Notes: a model not told the origin generated them from the sequence alone. Numbered from the stretch's first letter, positions 45,393 through 58,135 are shown. The stretch is 64,000 nt of DNA from Nageia nagi (GCA_050084985.1 JBITNC010000001.1:61256001-61320000), one strand, 5' to 3'. Numbers and translations are program-made.

Positions 45393-48300
45393 AAAAAATC
45401 AATATTACTACTCAAATACCAAAAAGTGAATTATTTTATCTTCCTGAAGATGTTCATATGGATATGGGAAAATAAACATGAATTTTAGTAGAAAATTCAT
45501 CCTCTCTCTCTCTATACACTACTTATAAACTTCCTATGCATTATGAGTTCCTAAGCCTCACTATAATGAGAACCCTATTTGTAGATTATATTCATACAAT
45601 TTCTTTCCATTAATTTCAAAGTTCCCATCTACATTTCTTGTAAATTTGCTTAATTACCTTATGGCTCTATTATCTTCTTTGCAAAAATAGTTAGCATGTG
45701 GGTGTAGCTTGTCTATGCAGGGTTAAGCATTTCCCATTATCCATGACCTTCCACAAGGGTGTTTCTAGCCTAGTCTCTTGATGTATGCTTAGTTTCACAT
45801 TTCTTCTTTCAAGCTCTTGTTAACTTTTATCACATGGAAAATTTCATTTAAGGATGATACAGGCTTGTTTCTTAAAAGGCTTTATATCTGAACTATTGGT
45901 TTAATCCCTTACTATCTTCATGCACTAATTTATTCCCTTTATTTAGACTTTGTATTCTCCAACAATATGTCCAATGACTCATGTAAATAATGAAACATCA
46001 TCAAAAGGTATGAATTAAGATAAAACTATAAATGCATCCAGTAAATGAGAAAAAAAATTTAGAAGCACAAGGGTAAAATTTTTGGAATTATTTTTTACTT
46101 CATTTAGGCTCCGATAGAAAATATTTATGAGAAAAATGATTATGAATCATTATCTTGAGAAGCTATTAAGGATATGTATATTAACATATCAAGTTATCTT
46201 GTTGTTTTATATATTGATGATTGGTGAATGTAGAGTTTTTTCAATGTAATAGAAGTTTACTTATATATGAATAGTGAATTTTGCATCGATTCTTTAACTA
46301 TTTTATGATTCAAATACCAAATAAAGTTTCATTAAAATAGATAAGTGATTCATGAATATGAAATGCAAAGAGATAAAGGATGAGGAATATGAATGAAACT
46401 ACATAGAACTAATACAAGCAATTATGTTAACTCAAAACTAATTTGAATTCATTTTCTTACACCTAATAAAATTGTGTTGATGCTCTATCTCTCAAGTAAA
46501 GGTCCTTTAGATATTGCAAAAATAGTTAACATTTGAATACCAAGTGGTCATTCTCTAGGATACGAAGTCCATGCTCCAAACCCCTAGTCATCTTTTTCAT
46601 ATTTTAGTATAAAATTCTAGCAAGTTCTTCCCAAGTTTTAGTGAAAAATTCTTGAAAAAGAATTGTTGCAAACCATGGACCTACTATTATTGCAACCCAT
46701 GTAGAATTTATTGATCATCTTTTCTTATCTTGGTGAATCATTCTATTGTATAACCTGATCTATGTTTATTCCATATATCCTATGAGATCCACTTGCTTTG
46801 GTTACTATACACAGTACTCCTAAGTGACCAAAGTTTTTGAGTTTCACTATAAATTTTGCTAAATGTATTGTAGAAAATTGATAATAATTTTGGAATGAAA
46901 TTGGTGCAGATTCCCTTAGAAGATCCAAATAAATCTCCAAAAGTAATTGATTTACACAACAAGCAAACCAATGGAAGAATAACCTTTTTTAACACACACT
47001 TTATTTTATTCTTCTGAATCTGTACTACCCCTTTTCAGGTCCGTTACAATAGCTCATATAGCCAAGAGAAAACTTGCACTTCCAAAAAATCATGAACCGT
47101 CCGAAAACTAGCACTTACTAAAAATAGAAACTTTCTAAAAATAGACAAATGGAAACTTTCTAAAAATAGAAAGGTCCTCAGATCATGGCCAAACTGGGCA
47201 TGCAAGCTCAGTTAACAAGGACTAAAGGAACTCTCACTTATTATCTTAAACAAACTCTTACAACAAAAGATATTAAAGTCCACTTATTAAAAATCCTAAA
47301 AACTGACACTAAAAGCTAATTTTGAGGCACTAAATGATGGATTTAGGTCAATCAAAAAACTTTTTGTTTGGACGCATTTTGAAGTTAGAGTTTGCTTCTA
47401 ATCAACTTCTCCAATTCCATATAGATTGTTGAGTAAACTCCTAATTGGGATGTGCCAAGTCATTTCCTAGTTAGATTCATGTTATGAGTGGTCAATTTAT
47501 CTCATGGTAAATGGTCTCAGAATATCTTAGTGAGAGATTATTAACATCTACAAAGAATTTGGATAGAAGTGGGTAATAGGTCAAGATCTCAACTATTTTT
47601 TAGATCAAGATATAGATTTACAATTATTAAAATCTTGTTGATGCCTATTACTATCATATTAAATTAGTTATAAAGAGTATAGGTCCAACTTAAGGATGTT
47701 TTCTATTACTTCAGACCTCTATGCCTTTTTCATGTAGGGATATGATGTAGTCATGAATGTACTCTCAATTAAAGTTTCTATTCACTACAATTCAAAACCT
47801 TGGTACTAGCAAAATCATGGCAATCTAAACATGGCATTTTGCACTCTCTTTATCTTGATTCCATTTATACAACAAGGTGAGATTATATATGTTTCTAAGA
47901 CATACCCTAGAATTAAAAAATTATTATTAAACATGATTAATCAAAGGCATAGCTGAAAGAAAAAAAAGATTTTTCAATAAAATAATAGGAAATTCCACTT
48001 CAATATTTTGATATTATTTTCTTGTAAGTTTGATTCAAATAAATTACACATTGAAATTGGGCTTTTATATACCATTTTTTTCTTTCATTGCATAATTGTT
48101 ATTTGACAATTTATTACCTTTCTTTTATTCATTAAAAAATCTTGTTTTGAATAAAAGATAATACATTATATTGATTGCTATTTTTTATGAATAAAGTTAA
48201 CTTTTCTGAGTAGTTTAGCAATCATCAACTTGATTACATTTCTAGGTATCAATTGCATCTCAAAATTTCATGCTAATGTATTTAGACAGTCCTAATCCTA

Positions 48301-48640
48301 TAGATTTAGAGTTGGTAAGTTTAAAAATTTATCTTTGGACTAAGACAATCGATTTGTAGCTTCTCATTTTCATGTTAGATAGAGAAAAGGATAATGACAT
48401 TCAAGAAGACTCAAGAGTGAAGTATAATTTACATAGTATGAAAGAAACTATAAGGTATAATATTTTTCTTTGCATATTTATGTAAAACTTATTTCAATCA
48501 TAAATGTATATGAGTGTGCAAGTAATATATATGGTCCTACTATTTCAATATGTTCCAATTAATAATTATAATTCCCTAGGTTTATTTTTAATAATAAGAT
48601 ATTTTTGGTGTTATTATATTTTGATTCCTTACACAATTTG
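45393..48640. other. AT-rich stretch, nothing recognised
   Basis: The - strand frame at 46743-46995 (FIVKLKNFGHLGVLCIV) and short AAACTTTCTAAAAATAGA repeats near 47120-47170 are visible but unassigned. Confidence 0.35.
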
Positions 48641-49281
48641 GTGTACCATTCACTCCTATTGCTAGCTAGGACCAACTATTTTCATGAACTACCTACTTCA
48701 TGGATAAGCCTCCCAATGAACTTATTTTTTGGCCATTTAATGTTCATATAGCATATCAGATTGCATCAATATTGAAACATGAGGTATGCAATCCTCCAAT
48801 TATTCATTATGATATCAAATCCTCCAACATTATTCTATACATTAACTTTAATACAAATCTCTGCAACTTTGGATTCTCCAAGATGGTGGATATAAATCAT
48901 CTTTAGAAGAATACTTATTTGATAGGATCTCCTAGATACATGGATCTTCACTATCTATAGAATGGGATAATTGGTACAAAGAATGATGTGTATTGTTTCA
49001 TGGTATTATTTTTGGAGCTCTTGATAGGTATGGAGGTCTTCTATGGTGAGAATAGAGAGCTTTATATTATGTTTGCTTCATCATATTTACAGAGCCCAAC
49101 AAATTTAAGTGAAATGATTGATCCTAGATTGGAAAATACCAGTGACTCTAGAGAGGTGGATTCCATGGCTTGTATAGTTACACTATGCATAATTGTGGAT
49201 CCCTAATCAAGACAACCTTGAATGAGTGAAATACTAATCTTGATGAATGAATACCTTGATATTAAAGGGAAGTTTATGTAG
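48641..49281 (+). pseudogene. Receptor-like protein kinase pseudogene (C-lobe)
   Basis: One frame covers the kinase C-lobe from about 48700 to 49281 with in-frame stops at 48904, 48958, 49204 and near 49216. In order: VHIAYQIASILKHEVCNPP, the catalytic loop IIHYDIKSSNIIL (Arg of HRD is Tyr, Asp and Lys kept), CNFGFSK where DFG Asp is Asn (48861-48875), GSPRYMDLHYL for the activation segment end, KNDVYCFMVLFLELLIGMEV, SEMIDPRLEN, and SRQP*MSEI. These are the marks of plant receptor-like kinases, most like those with HxDIKSSNILL loops. The N-lobe and receptor part were not found. With the catalytic magnesium-binding Asp lost and stops present, it is not an active kinase. Confidence 0.8.
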
Positions 49282-52200
49282 AATTTTCAATCTTCTACTT
49301 GATCATATATTGTAACTTTATAAAACTTAACAAAAGTGTAAAATACAAATATAATATGGGTATTCATAAAAAAAATAAGACAATGTATAATACACATCAC
49401 TAGCTAGAAGTTCAACTAGTTAATACTATGGTGATGTTCTCCAATACTACCATAGACTATGTTATCTCCTCAAAGGAATTATAAAGTAAGTATTGAACTT
49501 TTGAGATATGGATATATATAAACTATGAAGGTTATCATATTTAAGAATAGACTTAAAATTGTAAATATTATTTTAAAATATAATGATTTTTATTTATTCA
49601 AAAATATCTTCAATTTGTATTCAATTTAGTTCTTTAAATTGTATTCAATTTATTTCATCTATAGTGGTGTGTACTATCATAGCCACCAATTTCAAGGGAT
49701 CTAAATGCATGGCTAGGCTTCAAAGCTCATTTTCATGTTCTAAGAGCCCACTATTTACCTCATGATGTATTCCTTGCTTTATCCCTCCTCTCATTTTATG
49801 GAGGGAAACTAGTTGAGTCACTTGAGTGAGAGCTAATTAAGGTTTAGAAAATGATGGATTTGTTATTTGTAATTTTGTAGGCGTTATCTACATTGTATTT
49901 TTATTTTTTTATTTTATGTGTTATCAACTCATTTTGAATGGGATATATTTGTAAGTTTGTTGGATTTATTTATATTTTAATTTATTTTTTAATTGAAATA
50001 AATTTAAAATTAAATATAATGCTTATATTAGGAAATGAAATAAATGTATTTTATTTTTTAAGCATTAAAATGTTAAAATAAATTAAATGTTGAAATAAAA
50101 AGTTAGAATGAATTTTTTTTTTTTTTTTTGAAATAAAATAAAATAAAAATAAATAATTTATTTGAACTTTAAGAAAATTATTATTATAATAAATATGAAT
50201 TAAGTTGGATATCTTAGATATATATATGAAAATGTAGAGATATGAATTATCAAAGTTGATCGTCATATGAATTGTTATCAATGCTATATTTAGGAAATTT
50301 TTATTTTTAAGAATCATATTTTTTTTCATAATTTTATTTCTTGACTTTTGGAATAGCCATTTTTACTATATGCACTCCTACAAGAATAGCCAACATACTA
50401 ATTAGAAGTGAATCAAAATAGTGTTCATTTATATAATTTGAAATTAATTTTTTTTCTTAAAATGAACCTTGCTAGCATGCCATTATCTATGTATGTCTAC
50501 TACTCACCTCCACATCCCTCTATCAAATCCTCCTATCATAAACCAATTTTTGTTCTGACATGCATCATATGTAGGTATTTTCCCCACATCATCTAGTACA
50601 ATAAATGGAAACCAAGTGTCAAATCTATATATATTGCCTCTACATAGTGACATTGTGGTCGATAATCTTCTTGGAACATGGTATAGGTTATCACTAAAGG
50701 ATGCATGTCCTACACTAAGTTAATATATCATATAACTCATCCAAGTTTTATATACTTAAGATGATTCAGTATACAACCAATGATCCATCACTATTTCCTC
50801 CTTCATCAAAGTTACACCTCATCAATACTCCATACTAGGTCCCCTAAGTATGGATGACACATAATGTCCTCATGTATTAAGCTCTACAATACCCACATGT
50901 AATGTATCTCATCATGATTTAATCTCATGAAGTATTGGCTCTCATCATCCTATTACCGCTTGGAATATATGCAACATTAGTACTGAATTGATTATGAATA
51001 TCATACAATAGCCCCAAAGGTCTATCAATGATAATATGCTCTTATGTCCATTCTGACAAAGTCACACTCACACTCATGCCATATCACACCTTATAACCCC
51101 ACTTAGATATATATTTGTAACATTGGGCTAGAATATGGGAACCCCATGCATACACAACCCAATGTGAAATCATGTTTGGAATAATACTACAAAATCCTAA
51201 GATAAAGTGACTTCCTCTTCAATCCAATAAATAAAAACATGTTATGGACAACATCAAGAATTTCATCAATTGATTTTAATCTAGAACCTCCAACTAGTAT
51301 GCATAAAATTTAATAGCACCACTATAAATATCCATTGCCATCTATGTTGGTAGCCTTTACACCATTCAACTATGACAATAAAAAAATCTATTATGACACA
51401 TTAGAATCCATAGAGACTACTTATCCCTCTATCAATAACTTCTAGATGCGATAGATATCCTCCATCATCAAATTCATCTCTCTAGTGGGAAAATAGAATG
51501 TACAAGTATGGACATCCCATAATCTCATAAGTGTAGTGACAATATCGATATTCATCCTCAATCACTCCACTTAATACAAATAGTAAAAACTAACAATATT
51601 TATCACCTTTATCTCCATTGTTAATCTTGAATGCAACTTGAAGAATCTAGGAGTAAACTATCCTCATTCATTAATCACCCTAGCTTGTGATAGTATTTTG
51701 TTAATAAAAAGAACCTAACTCATAACTAACTAACTAGCCATCATGGAATGCTACATTACATCCTAGACTTATCAAAAGCACCTATGCTCTCATCAAAGTA
51801 TGTGTGCTTCATACAACCTCATTTTCACTTATTTGCCTAAGTTCATTTGGTCTACATATAGTGCAAATAGTTCTTCCTAAGTGTATGCACTCCAAGTGGA
51901 AGCATATGTGCCCTAACCCTAAAAAATGCTCATTAATTAACTAAATTTAACTCTACAATATAAATGTTTCATTAAATGAGAATAGAAAATCAACATCCCT
52001 AACTCTATCCACCCCATGTTCTTCTCCAAACCTTCCTACCTCTTTACATAGTACCATCTACTCGAAATGCATGCTCACTCTCTTCAAATCCCTCAGAAAC
52101 ATTGCACTAAAAATCACAAATAAGAAATTGATAGTTGGTACTATTGTTTTATCCTTTCCCTCTTGCATGTAGCATCATGCTCTACTTAGGTTTTACCCTA

Positions 52201-52921
52201 AGCATAATTCCTTATTCATGAAGTATATTCACTCTTTTCTATTTCATATTTCTCCTTCTTTCGTCATATTTGATCAAATCATCTCATCATTTCATCCTCA
52301 TTAAATTATCTTATAAGGTGGAAATCATAATATTCTCTCATTTTATCATTTAATCATGACTCAAAAAAATTTCTCTTATCATAAGGGAATGTTATTTTCA
52401 TGATAAAGTTTTAGACTATCATTAGTCCTTCTTTTTTGGGGAAAAAGTGGAATCTATTTTTAGAAATAAATGATACCAAGTTTCTAACACTTAGTGGCAT
52501 ATCGATGTAAGCCCACAACAACATCATTGTCGATTTAAGTCATTTTTGAAGTCATCATTACACTTAAATGCTATCTACAAATTTAATTTGAAGAATTATG
52601 TAATGTACCCATTTTAAGGTATTTTTCCCATTTCACCTATGATAAATGGGAACATTAATTTAGGAGTGAATTTATCTATTTTTTGTAACATTTGGTCAAA
52701 ATGATGTAAATTCCACTTAAAGATTTAGTAAAATATATAATTATGGAATAAATGATCTTTTTATTTATTTATTGCATTTATTTAATTACCTAAAATACCA
52801 ATAATGATGTATTTGTAATACCAAGGAACTTATATTTGTAAATGCAATATTAGTCTCTCTAAAAGAGGCATTGCATATTTTTAGCCTTGACAGTTTAATA
52901 TTAGCATTTAATGTATCTATA
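49282..52921. other. AT-rich stretch, nothing recognised
   Basis: A poly-T tract lies at about 50111-50130. No supported frame or element end was seen. Confidence 0.4.
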
Positions 52922-52926
52922 GTTAT

Positions 52927-53375
52927 TGTAGACAACTCAGCACAGTTTAATGAGCTACTATGATTGGAAGCTATGCAGTTGGTGGTTACAGCAAGAATAC
53001 GTTAAAACTCTTTAAACTGATGAAGTAGTTGGGAACAGACTGGACAAGGTAACGTTTGGATGTGTTCTGCTAGTATGCAGTCGCAGCAGTGTAGTGGTGA
53101 AGAGATGAAAATACTTTTCTAGACGTGCTCCAGATGAACTCCAGATGAGCGCCAGATGAGCTCTAGACTAGCTCCAGACGAACTCCGAACGAGTGCTAGA
53201 CGAGCTCTAGACTAGCTCCAGACGAACTCCGGATGAGCACCAGATGAGCTCTAGACTAGCTCCAGACGAGCTCTAGAAATGTTTTTTTGAAGCTCTAGGA
53301 TTGTAATCTTGCTCCATAGTTAATGCAATCTATTTTTTGATGTTCCAATATTGTGTAAATTTTCTAAATCCTTCA
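52927..53375 (+). repeat. 5' LTR of copia-2
   Basis: 449 bp, TGTAGAC...CCTTCA. By eye it differs from the 3' LTR at roughly 25 positions, mostly transitions, plus a few small indels, so it seems somewhat older than copia-1 by this measure. It carries the 44-bp minisatellite described separately. Confidence 0.95.
53124..53276 (+). repeat. 44-bp minisatellite inside the copia-2 5' LTR
   Basis: Units start at about 53124, 53168, 53212 and 53256 (last partial). Each contains CTAGCTCCAGACGAACTCCG and is itself made of about 11-bp subunits of an AGACGAGCTCC type. The 3' LTR carries the same array at about 57878-58032. Confidence 0.88.
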
Positions 53376-53377
53376 TT

Positions 53378-53389
53378 TGGTATTAGAGC
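53378..53389 (+). other. Primer binding site of copia-2
   Basis: TGGTATTAGAGC, two bases after the 5' LTR, identical to the copia-1 site and one base from the canonical initiator tRNA-Met complement. Confidence 0.87.
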
Positions 53390-53482
53390 ATTGTTGGGTC
53401 TGAGATGGGTTTGAGAAAGCCTGTGGCTTCTAGCAATTACAAAAGTTGCTTGTAGTGTTTTGGTTTCTTATTTGCAGGTATA

Positions 53483-54355
53483 ATGGCCAGCAACACAAGC
53501 TCATCCATTCCCATTCCAGAGTTTGATGGCACTAACTATGGATATTGGAGCATCAAGATACAAACTTTGCTCATTGGTAAAGATTTGTGGGATGTTGTTG
53601 ATGATGGCAATGTAGAGCCAGTAGATTGGAGCTGTCTTTCTATAGAAGATAAGAAAGCTATGAAGGAATGTAGGAGCAAGAACTCTCTTGCCTTGTCTCA
53701 TCTCTAAGTAGCTCTTGATAGGAGCATTTTTCCAAGAATTGCAAGCTGCAAGACAACCAAAGAGGCTTGGGCTATGTTGAAGGCAGGATTCCAAGGGAGT
53801 GATCAAGTGAAGGAGGTAAAATTGCAGACTCTAAGGATAGAATTTGAGAATTTAAAAATGAAGGAGAGTGAAAAAGCTTCAGATTATTGTGTTAGAGTGA
53901 AAGAGATTGTGAACAAAATGCTAACTCTAGGAGAAACCTTGGAGAAGGCCATTGTAATCAAAAAAAATCTAAGATCTCTTACCAAGAAGTGGCATCACAT
54001 TGCTGTGATATTGATGGAGACAAAAGACCTCTCTCAAATGGAGATAGATTCTTTCATTGGCTACCTTATGTCTCATGAAGAAATGGTTGATGATGAACCA
54101 GTCCAATCCAGTAAAGAGGAGAAATCCTTTGCTGCAAAAGAAGGTGATTCTAGCTCAAATGGACAAGGTAGAGTCAGAGGTAGAGGCTAGCAAAGAGGGA
54201 GAGGTTGAGGTAGGCAAAGAGGAGGCCATTCCAGCACAAGAGGAAGAGGTAGAAGTAATGGTGACAAGAGGAATGCTCAATGTTACTACTGCAACAAGTA
54301 TGGCCATTATGAGAGGGAGTGTAGAGCAAAACAAGCGGCAAATGGTGATGGAAAA
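53483..54355 (+). pseudogene. copia-2 gag (three stops)
   Basis: Starts at ATG 53483 with MASNTSSSIPIPEFDGTNYG, the usual copia gag opening, followed by YWSIKIQTLLIGKDLW. A stop (TAA, 53705) interrupts, then the same frame continues ASCKTTKEAWAMLKAGFQG (UBN2-type region) and an RG-rich stretch with stops at 54188 and shortly after. The zinc knuckle CYYCNKYGHYEREC (54281-54322) keeps all four CX2CX4HX4C ligands. Gag continues in frame into protease. All three stops are one C-to-T step from Gln or Arg codons. Product: particle-forming, RNA-binding protein, not made intact. Confidence 0.9.
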
Positions 54356-55726
54356 GTGGCAAATTTTGGAGAAGAAGAAGAGTATGGTGAAACTCTCTTT
54401 CTTTCCATGGAGGAGACAGCCAATATGGCTGAAACAAACCAAGAGGAGACTTGGTTATTGGACTCTGGATGTTCAAACCATATGACTGGTAAGGGGGAGC
54501 TACTTTCATCCATGGACCATTCCTACAAGTCAAGTATCAAGCTTGGCAATAATTCTGCAATTGAGGTGGCTGGTAAAGGCATGCTTGAGGTGCCTACCAA
54601 GCATGGGATGAAGAAGATGCACAATGTGTATCACACTCCGGATATGGCTCATAGTTTGTTGAGTATTGGGCAAATGTTGGAAAATAACTACAAGCTAGTC
54701 TTTGATGAGGGTAAGTGTAAATTTTTTGATAAGAACCATGGGCATAAGTTAGTTTCTACTGTTAAAATGTCTCCAAATCGTTTATTCCCATTGAAACTTG
54801 GAAAAAAGGGGGATAATATTCTTGCAAATGTGGCTATTAAATATGAGTCTTGGTTATGGCATCTTAGATTTGGACATGTAAATTTCAGTAGTTTGAAACT
54901 ATCTCATAAGCTAGTTCATGGTTTACCTCTTGTTGAAAATCCAAAATCAGTTTGTGAAGGTTGTGTGTTGGGCAAGCAAACAAGGCAGAAATTTGATCAT
55001 GGGAAAGCATGGAGGGCCTCATTCCCACTACAGTTGGTTCATACTGATTTATGTGGACCAATGCAAAACAAAAGTCTTGGTATGAGTTCTTATTTTCTCA
55101 CCTTCATTGATGATTTTAGTAGAATGAGTTGGGTCTATTTTTTGAAGCATAAAGATGAAGCATTTGAGTTTTTTAAAGAATTCAAAGAGATGGTTGAGAA
55201 TGAATGTGAACATAAGATTAAATGTGTGAGGAGTGATAGAGGAGGAGAGTATTATTCTACTAATTTTTCTGAGTTTTGCAAGCAAAATGGCATCAAAAGA
55301 TAGTTTACTACAGCCTATACTCCTCAACAAAATGGTGTGGCAGAGAGGAAGAATAGAACTCTCATGGAGATGGCAAGATGTTTGATGCAATCCAAAAAAT
55401 TGCATTACATGTATTGGGATGAAGCGGTAAAGATAGCAAACTACATCTTGAATAAGTGTTCCACTAGTGCTGTTGATGGCAAGACCCCCTATGAGGCTTG
55501 GTATGATAAGAAGCCTACTGTCTGGCATTTCAGAGTTTTTGGGTGTTTGGCATATGCTCATGTGCCAAAGGAGCATAGAAAAAAGTTGGATGCAAAGAGT
55601 GAACCATGTGTGTTCATTGGATACAGTGATGAGAGTAAAGCATATAGGATTTACAACCCCAAAACCAAGAAAATACTTATCTCCCGGGATGTCATTTTTG
55701 AGGAGGGGAAAGTGTATGGACAGTAG
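54356..55726 (+). pseudogene. copia-2 pol, protease and integrase (stops)
   Basis: Same frame as gag. Protease: WLLDSGCSNHMTG with the DSG triad intact (54460-54468). Pre-integrase: LWHLRFGHVNFSSLKL and CEGCVLGKQTR. Integrase core: HTDLCGPM, FIDDFSRMSWVYFL, a conserved SDRGGEY, then, after one stop at 55301, TPQQNGVAERKNRTLMEMAR. C-terminal: FRVFGCLAYAHVPKEHRKKL and CVFIGYSDESKAYRIYNP. A stop at 55724 and a frameshift between 55727 and 55792 separate it from the RT part. Catalytic residues D, D and E appear kept, so inactivity is due to the stops. Confidence 0.92.
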
Positions 55727-55791
55727 CAAAATGCATTGTAGACATTGGAGGAAGAGTGACCAGCCATGAAGATACTTAACAAGCAAAGAAT

Positions 55792-57699
55792 GTGCAGCCC
55801 AAGAGATCAAATTCTCTTCCAAACCTCCAAGTGGTGCCTCCAAGTCCTCCATCAAGTCCATCTCAAAGCTCAAAATCCACTCCAAGCTCACCTTCAAGTG
55901 GTGGCTCTCCAAATGTGATCCAAGAAGTGATGAAGACCAAGAGAGGTAAAAGACACTTTCAAAACCATCCTCCTTCTCAAGTTTTAGATCAAAATTTCCA
56001 TCAAAGATTAATAAGAAGTCAATTTCATGAAATGGAGAAGTTTGTTAAGCAATTTAGCAATATGGAACTTGATGAGGATCCAAAGGGTGAGATGGTGAAC
56101 TATGCTTTGTGTGCAGTCCCAAATACTAATATTTCTATTTTTGATCCATCTTGTTATGAGGAAGCTTGCACCAAAAATGTGTGGGTGAAGGCTATGCAAG
56201 AGGAGCTTCACTCCATAAACAAAAATGACACTTGGGAACTTTGTGAGTTGCCCAAAGGAAAGAGGTGTGTGGGCTCCAAGTGGGTCTACAAGACCAAGTA
56301 CAACAGTGATGGTAACATAGAGAGACACAAAGCAAGATTGGTTGCTAAAGGCTTCACACAAAAACATGGTGTAGACTTTGAAGAGACTTTTGCACCGGTT
56401 GCAAGGCAAGAAATAGTAAGGTTGCTCCTTTCAATGGCTGCCCAAAACCATTGGAGTGTCTACCACATGGATGTGAAGAGTGCATTCTTGAATGGTTACT
56501 TGGATGAAGAGGTTTTTGTACAGCAGCCTCAAGGTTTTCAAGTGCAAGGCAAAGAACATCATGTGTACAAGCTCAAGAAGGCCTTGTATGGTCTTAAGCA
56601 AGCCCCAAGAGCTTGGTACACTCGCATAGATGGATACTTTCAGAATTTTGGACTCATGAGGAGCAAGAATGAGCCAACACTCTACATCAAGAGAGAAGGT
56701 AATCAGACTTTACTTGTTTCTCTTTATGTTGATGATTTGATATATATGGGAAGTGATCCCATCTTGAACAACAAGTTTAAGACTAATTTGATGAATGAGT
56801 TTGAAATGAAGGATTTGGGCCTTATGAGGTACTTTCTTGGCATGGAGGTCCACCAATGTCAAGAAGAGATTTTTGTTTTCCAAAGTAAATATGTAAGGGA
56901 CATGCTTTCTAAGTATGGTATGATGAACTGTACTACTGTTCACAATCCTGTAGCTCATGGTGAGTTGCTTTGTAAGGATGATGGTGCTCCAAAAGCAAGT
57001 GTGATAGAATTTAGAAGCATAGTTGGCAGCCTTATGTTCCTTTGCAACACTAGGCCTGATATACAATTTGCTATCTCTTTGGTATCTAGATACATGAATG
57101 ATCCTTCTATTTTGCATTTGAAGGCTGTAAAACGCATTTTGAGGTATGTCAAAGGTACCATTGGTTATGGTCTTCACTACTCTCATGTTGAAAAGTTTAA
57201 GCTTGTGGGTTTTAGTGACAGTGATTGGGGCAGCAATTTGGATGATAGGAAGTCCACTTCTAGGCAATGTTTCTCACTTAGTTCAGGAATGATAACATGG
57301 AGTTCTAAGAAGCAATCTATAGTTGCTCTCTCTTCTTGTGAGGTTGAGTATATAGCCCTCACCGCAGCTAGTGCACAAGCCTTATGGCTAAGGAAACTAC
57401 TTGATGAAATTAGTGAGAAACAACATGGACCAACAATTCTTTACTATGACAACCAAAGTGCCATTCAATTGGCACACAATCCCATCCACCACAGTAGGTC
57501 AAAGCACTTCCAACTCAAGTACCACTTCATTCGTGACATGGTGGAGAAGGACCAAATTGAGCTTCACTATTGCAACACCAAGATCAACTTGGCTGATATT
57601 TTCACAAAAGGTGTTGTCAAAGCTCAGTATGTGATGCTCAGAGACTCCATGGTGAGTCCTCTTTGCATCAAGGGGGAGAATGTAGACAACTCAGCATAG
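55792..57699 (+). CDS. copia-2 pol, reverse transcriptase and RNase H (open, 635 codons)
   Basis: An uninterrupted frame, the longest in the window, beginning downstream of the frameshift. A Ser/Pro-rich linker (to about residue 50) leads into WVKAMQEELHSINKNDTWEL, VAKGFTQKHGVDFEETFAPV, DVKSAFLNGYLDEEVFVQQP, LYGLKQAPRAWY and the catalytic YVDD (56724-56735). RNase H follows: FSDSDWGSN, KSTSRQCFSLSSG, ALSSCEVEYIAL, YYDNQSAIQLAHNP and LADIFTKG near the C terminus. The usual KSTSG is KSTSR here. It is a fragment of the gag-pol polyprotein; no ATG is needed, and it would be translated only through upstream sequence that is now broken. Confidence 0.93.
   Translation: MQPKRSNSLPNLQVVPPSPPSSPSQSSKSTPSSPSSGGSPNVIQEVMKTKRGKRHFQNHPPSQVLDQNFHQRLIRSQFHEMEKFVKQFSNMELDEDPKGEMVNYALCAVPNTNISIFDPSCYEEACTKNVWVKAMQEELHSINKNDTWELCELPKGKRCVGSKWVYKTKYNSDGNIERHKARLVAKGFTQKHGVDFEETFAPVARQEIVRLLLSMAAQNHWSVYHMDVKSAFLNGYLDEEVFVQQPQGFQVQGKEHHVYKLKKALYGLKQAPRAWYTRIDGYFQNFGLMRSKNEPTLYIKREGNQTLLVSLYVDDLIYMGSDPILNNKFKTNLMNEFEMKDLGLMRYFLGMEVHQCQEEIFVFQSKYVRDMLSKYGMMNCTTVHNPVAHGELLCKDDGAPKASVIEFRSIVGSLMFLCNTRPDIQFAISLVSRYMNDPSILHLKAVKRILRYVKGTIGYGLHYSHVEKFKLVGFSDSDWGSNLDDRKSTSRQCFSLSSGMITWSSKKQSIVALSSCEVEYIALTAASAQALWLRKLLDEISEKQHGPTILYYDNQSAIQLAHNPIHHSRSKHFQLKYHFIRDMVEKDQIELHYCNTKINLADIFTKGVVKAQYVMLRDSMVSPLCIKGENVDNSA
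57670..57680 (+). other. Polypurine tract of copia-2
   Basis: AAGGGGGAGAA lies directly before the 3' LTR start TGTAGAC, inside the end of the pol frame. Confidence 0.85.
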
Positions 57700-58130
57700 T
57701 TTAACGAGCTGCTATGATTGGAAGCTATGTAGTTGGTGGTTACAGCAAGAATACGTTAAAACTCTTTAAACTGATGAAGTAGTTGGGAACAGACTGGACA
57801 AGGTAACATTTGGATGTGTTCTGCTAGAAATGCAGCTTAGCAGTGTAGTGGTGAAGAGCTGAAAATACTTTTCTAGATGTGCTCCAGACGAACTTCGGAT
57901 GAGCGCCAGACGAGCTCTAGACTAGCTCCAGATGAACTCTGGATGAGCGCCAGACGAGCCTCTAGACTAGCTCCAGACGAACTCCGGATGAGCGCCAGAT
58001 GAGCTCTAGACTAGCTCCAGATGAGCTCTAGAAATGTTTTTTTAAAGCTCTAGGATTGTAATCTTGCTCCATAGTTAATGCAATCTATTTTTTGATATTC
58101 CAATATTGTGTAAATTTTCAAAATCCTTCA
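57681..58130 (+). repeat. 3' LTR of copia-2
   Basis: 450 bp, TGTAGACAAC...TCCTTCA, followed by target duplication GTTAT. It holds the second copy of the 44-bp minisatellite (about 57878-58032), one unit of which has an extra C. Confidence 0.95.
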
Positions 58131-58135
58131 GTTAT

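Larger units (their letters stand above)
52927..58130 (+). mobile_element. copia-2: complete Ty1/copia LTR retrotransposon, mildly decayed
   Basis: Two LTRs of about 450 bp flank a 4.3-kb internal region, and the 5-bp target duplication GTTAT occurs at 52922-52926 and 58131-58135. LTRs start TGTAGACAAC and end in TCCTTCA. A tRNA-Met primer site (53378-53389) and polypurine tract (57670-57680) are in place. Gag-pol is one frame with a handful of stops and one frameshift. Size (5.2 kb) and order are typical of the superfamily. It shares no obvious LTR similarity with copia-1. Confidence 0.95.

Noticed and set aside
54057-54485. 142-codon + strand frame
   Set aside because: Alternative frame over the copia-2 gag zinc knuckle and protease; the real motifs are in the neighbouring frame.
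55049-55912. 287-codon - strand frame
   Set aside because: It is antisense to copia-2 integrase and has no domain of its own.
56710-57267. 185-codon - strand frame
   Set aside because: Antisense shadow of the copia-2 RT and RNase H frame.
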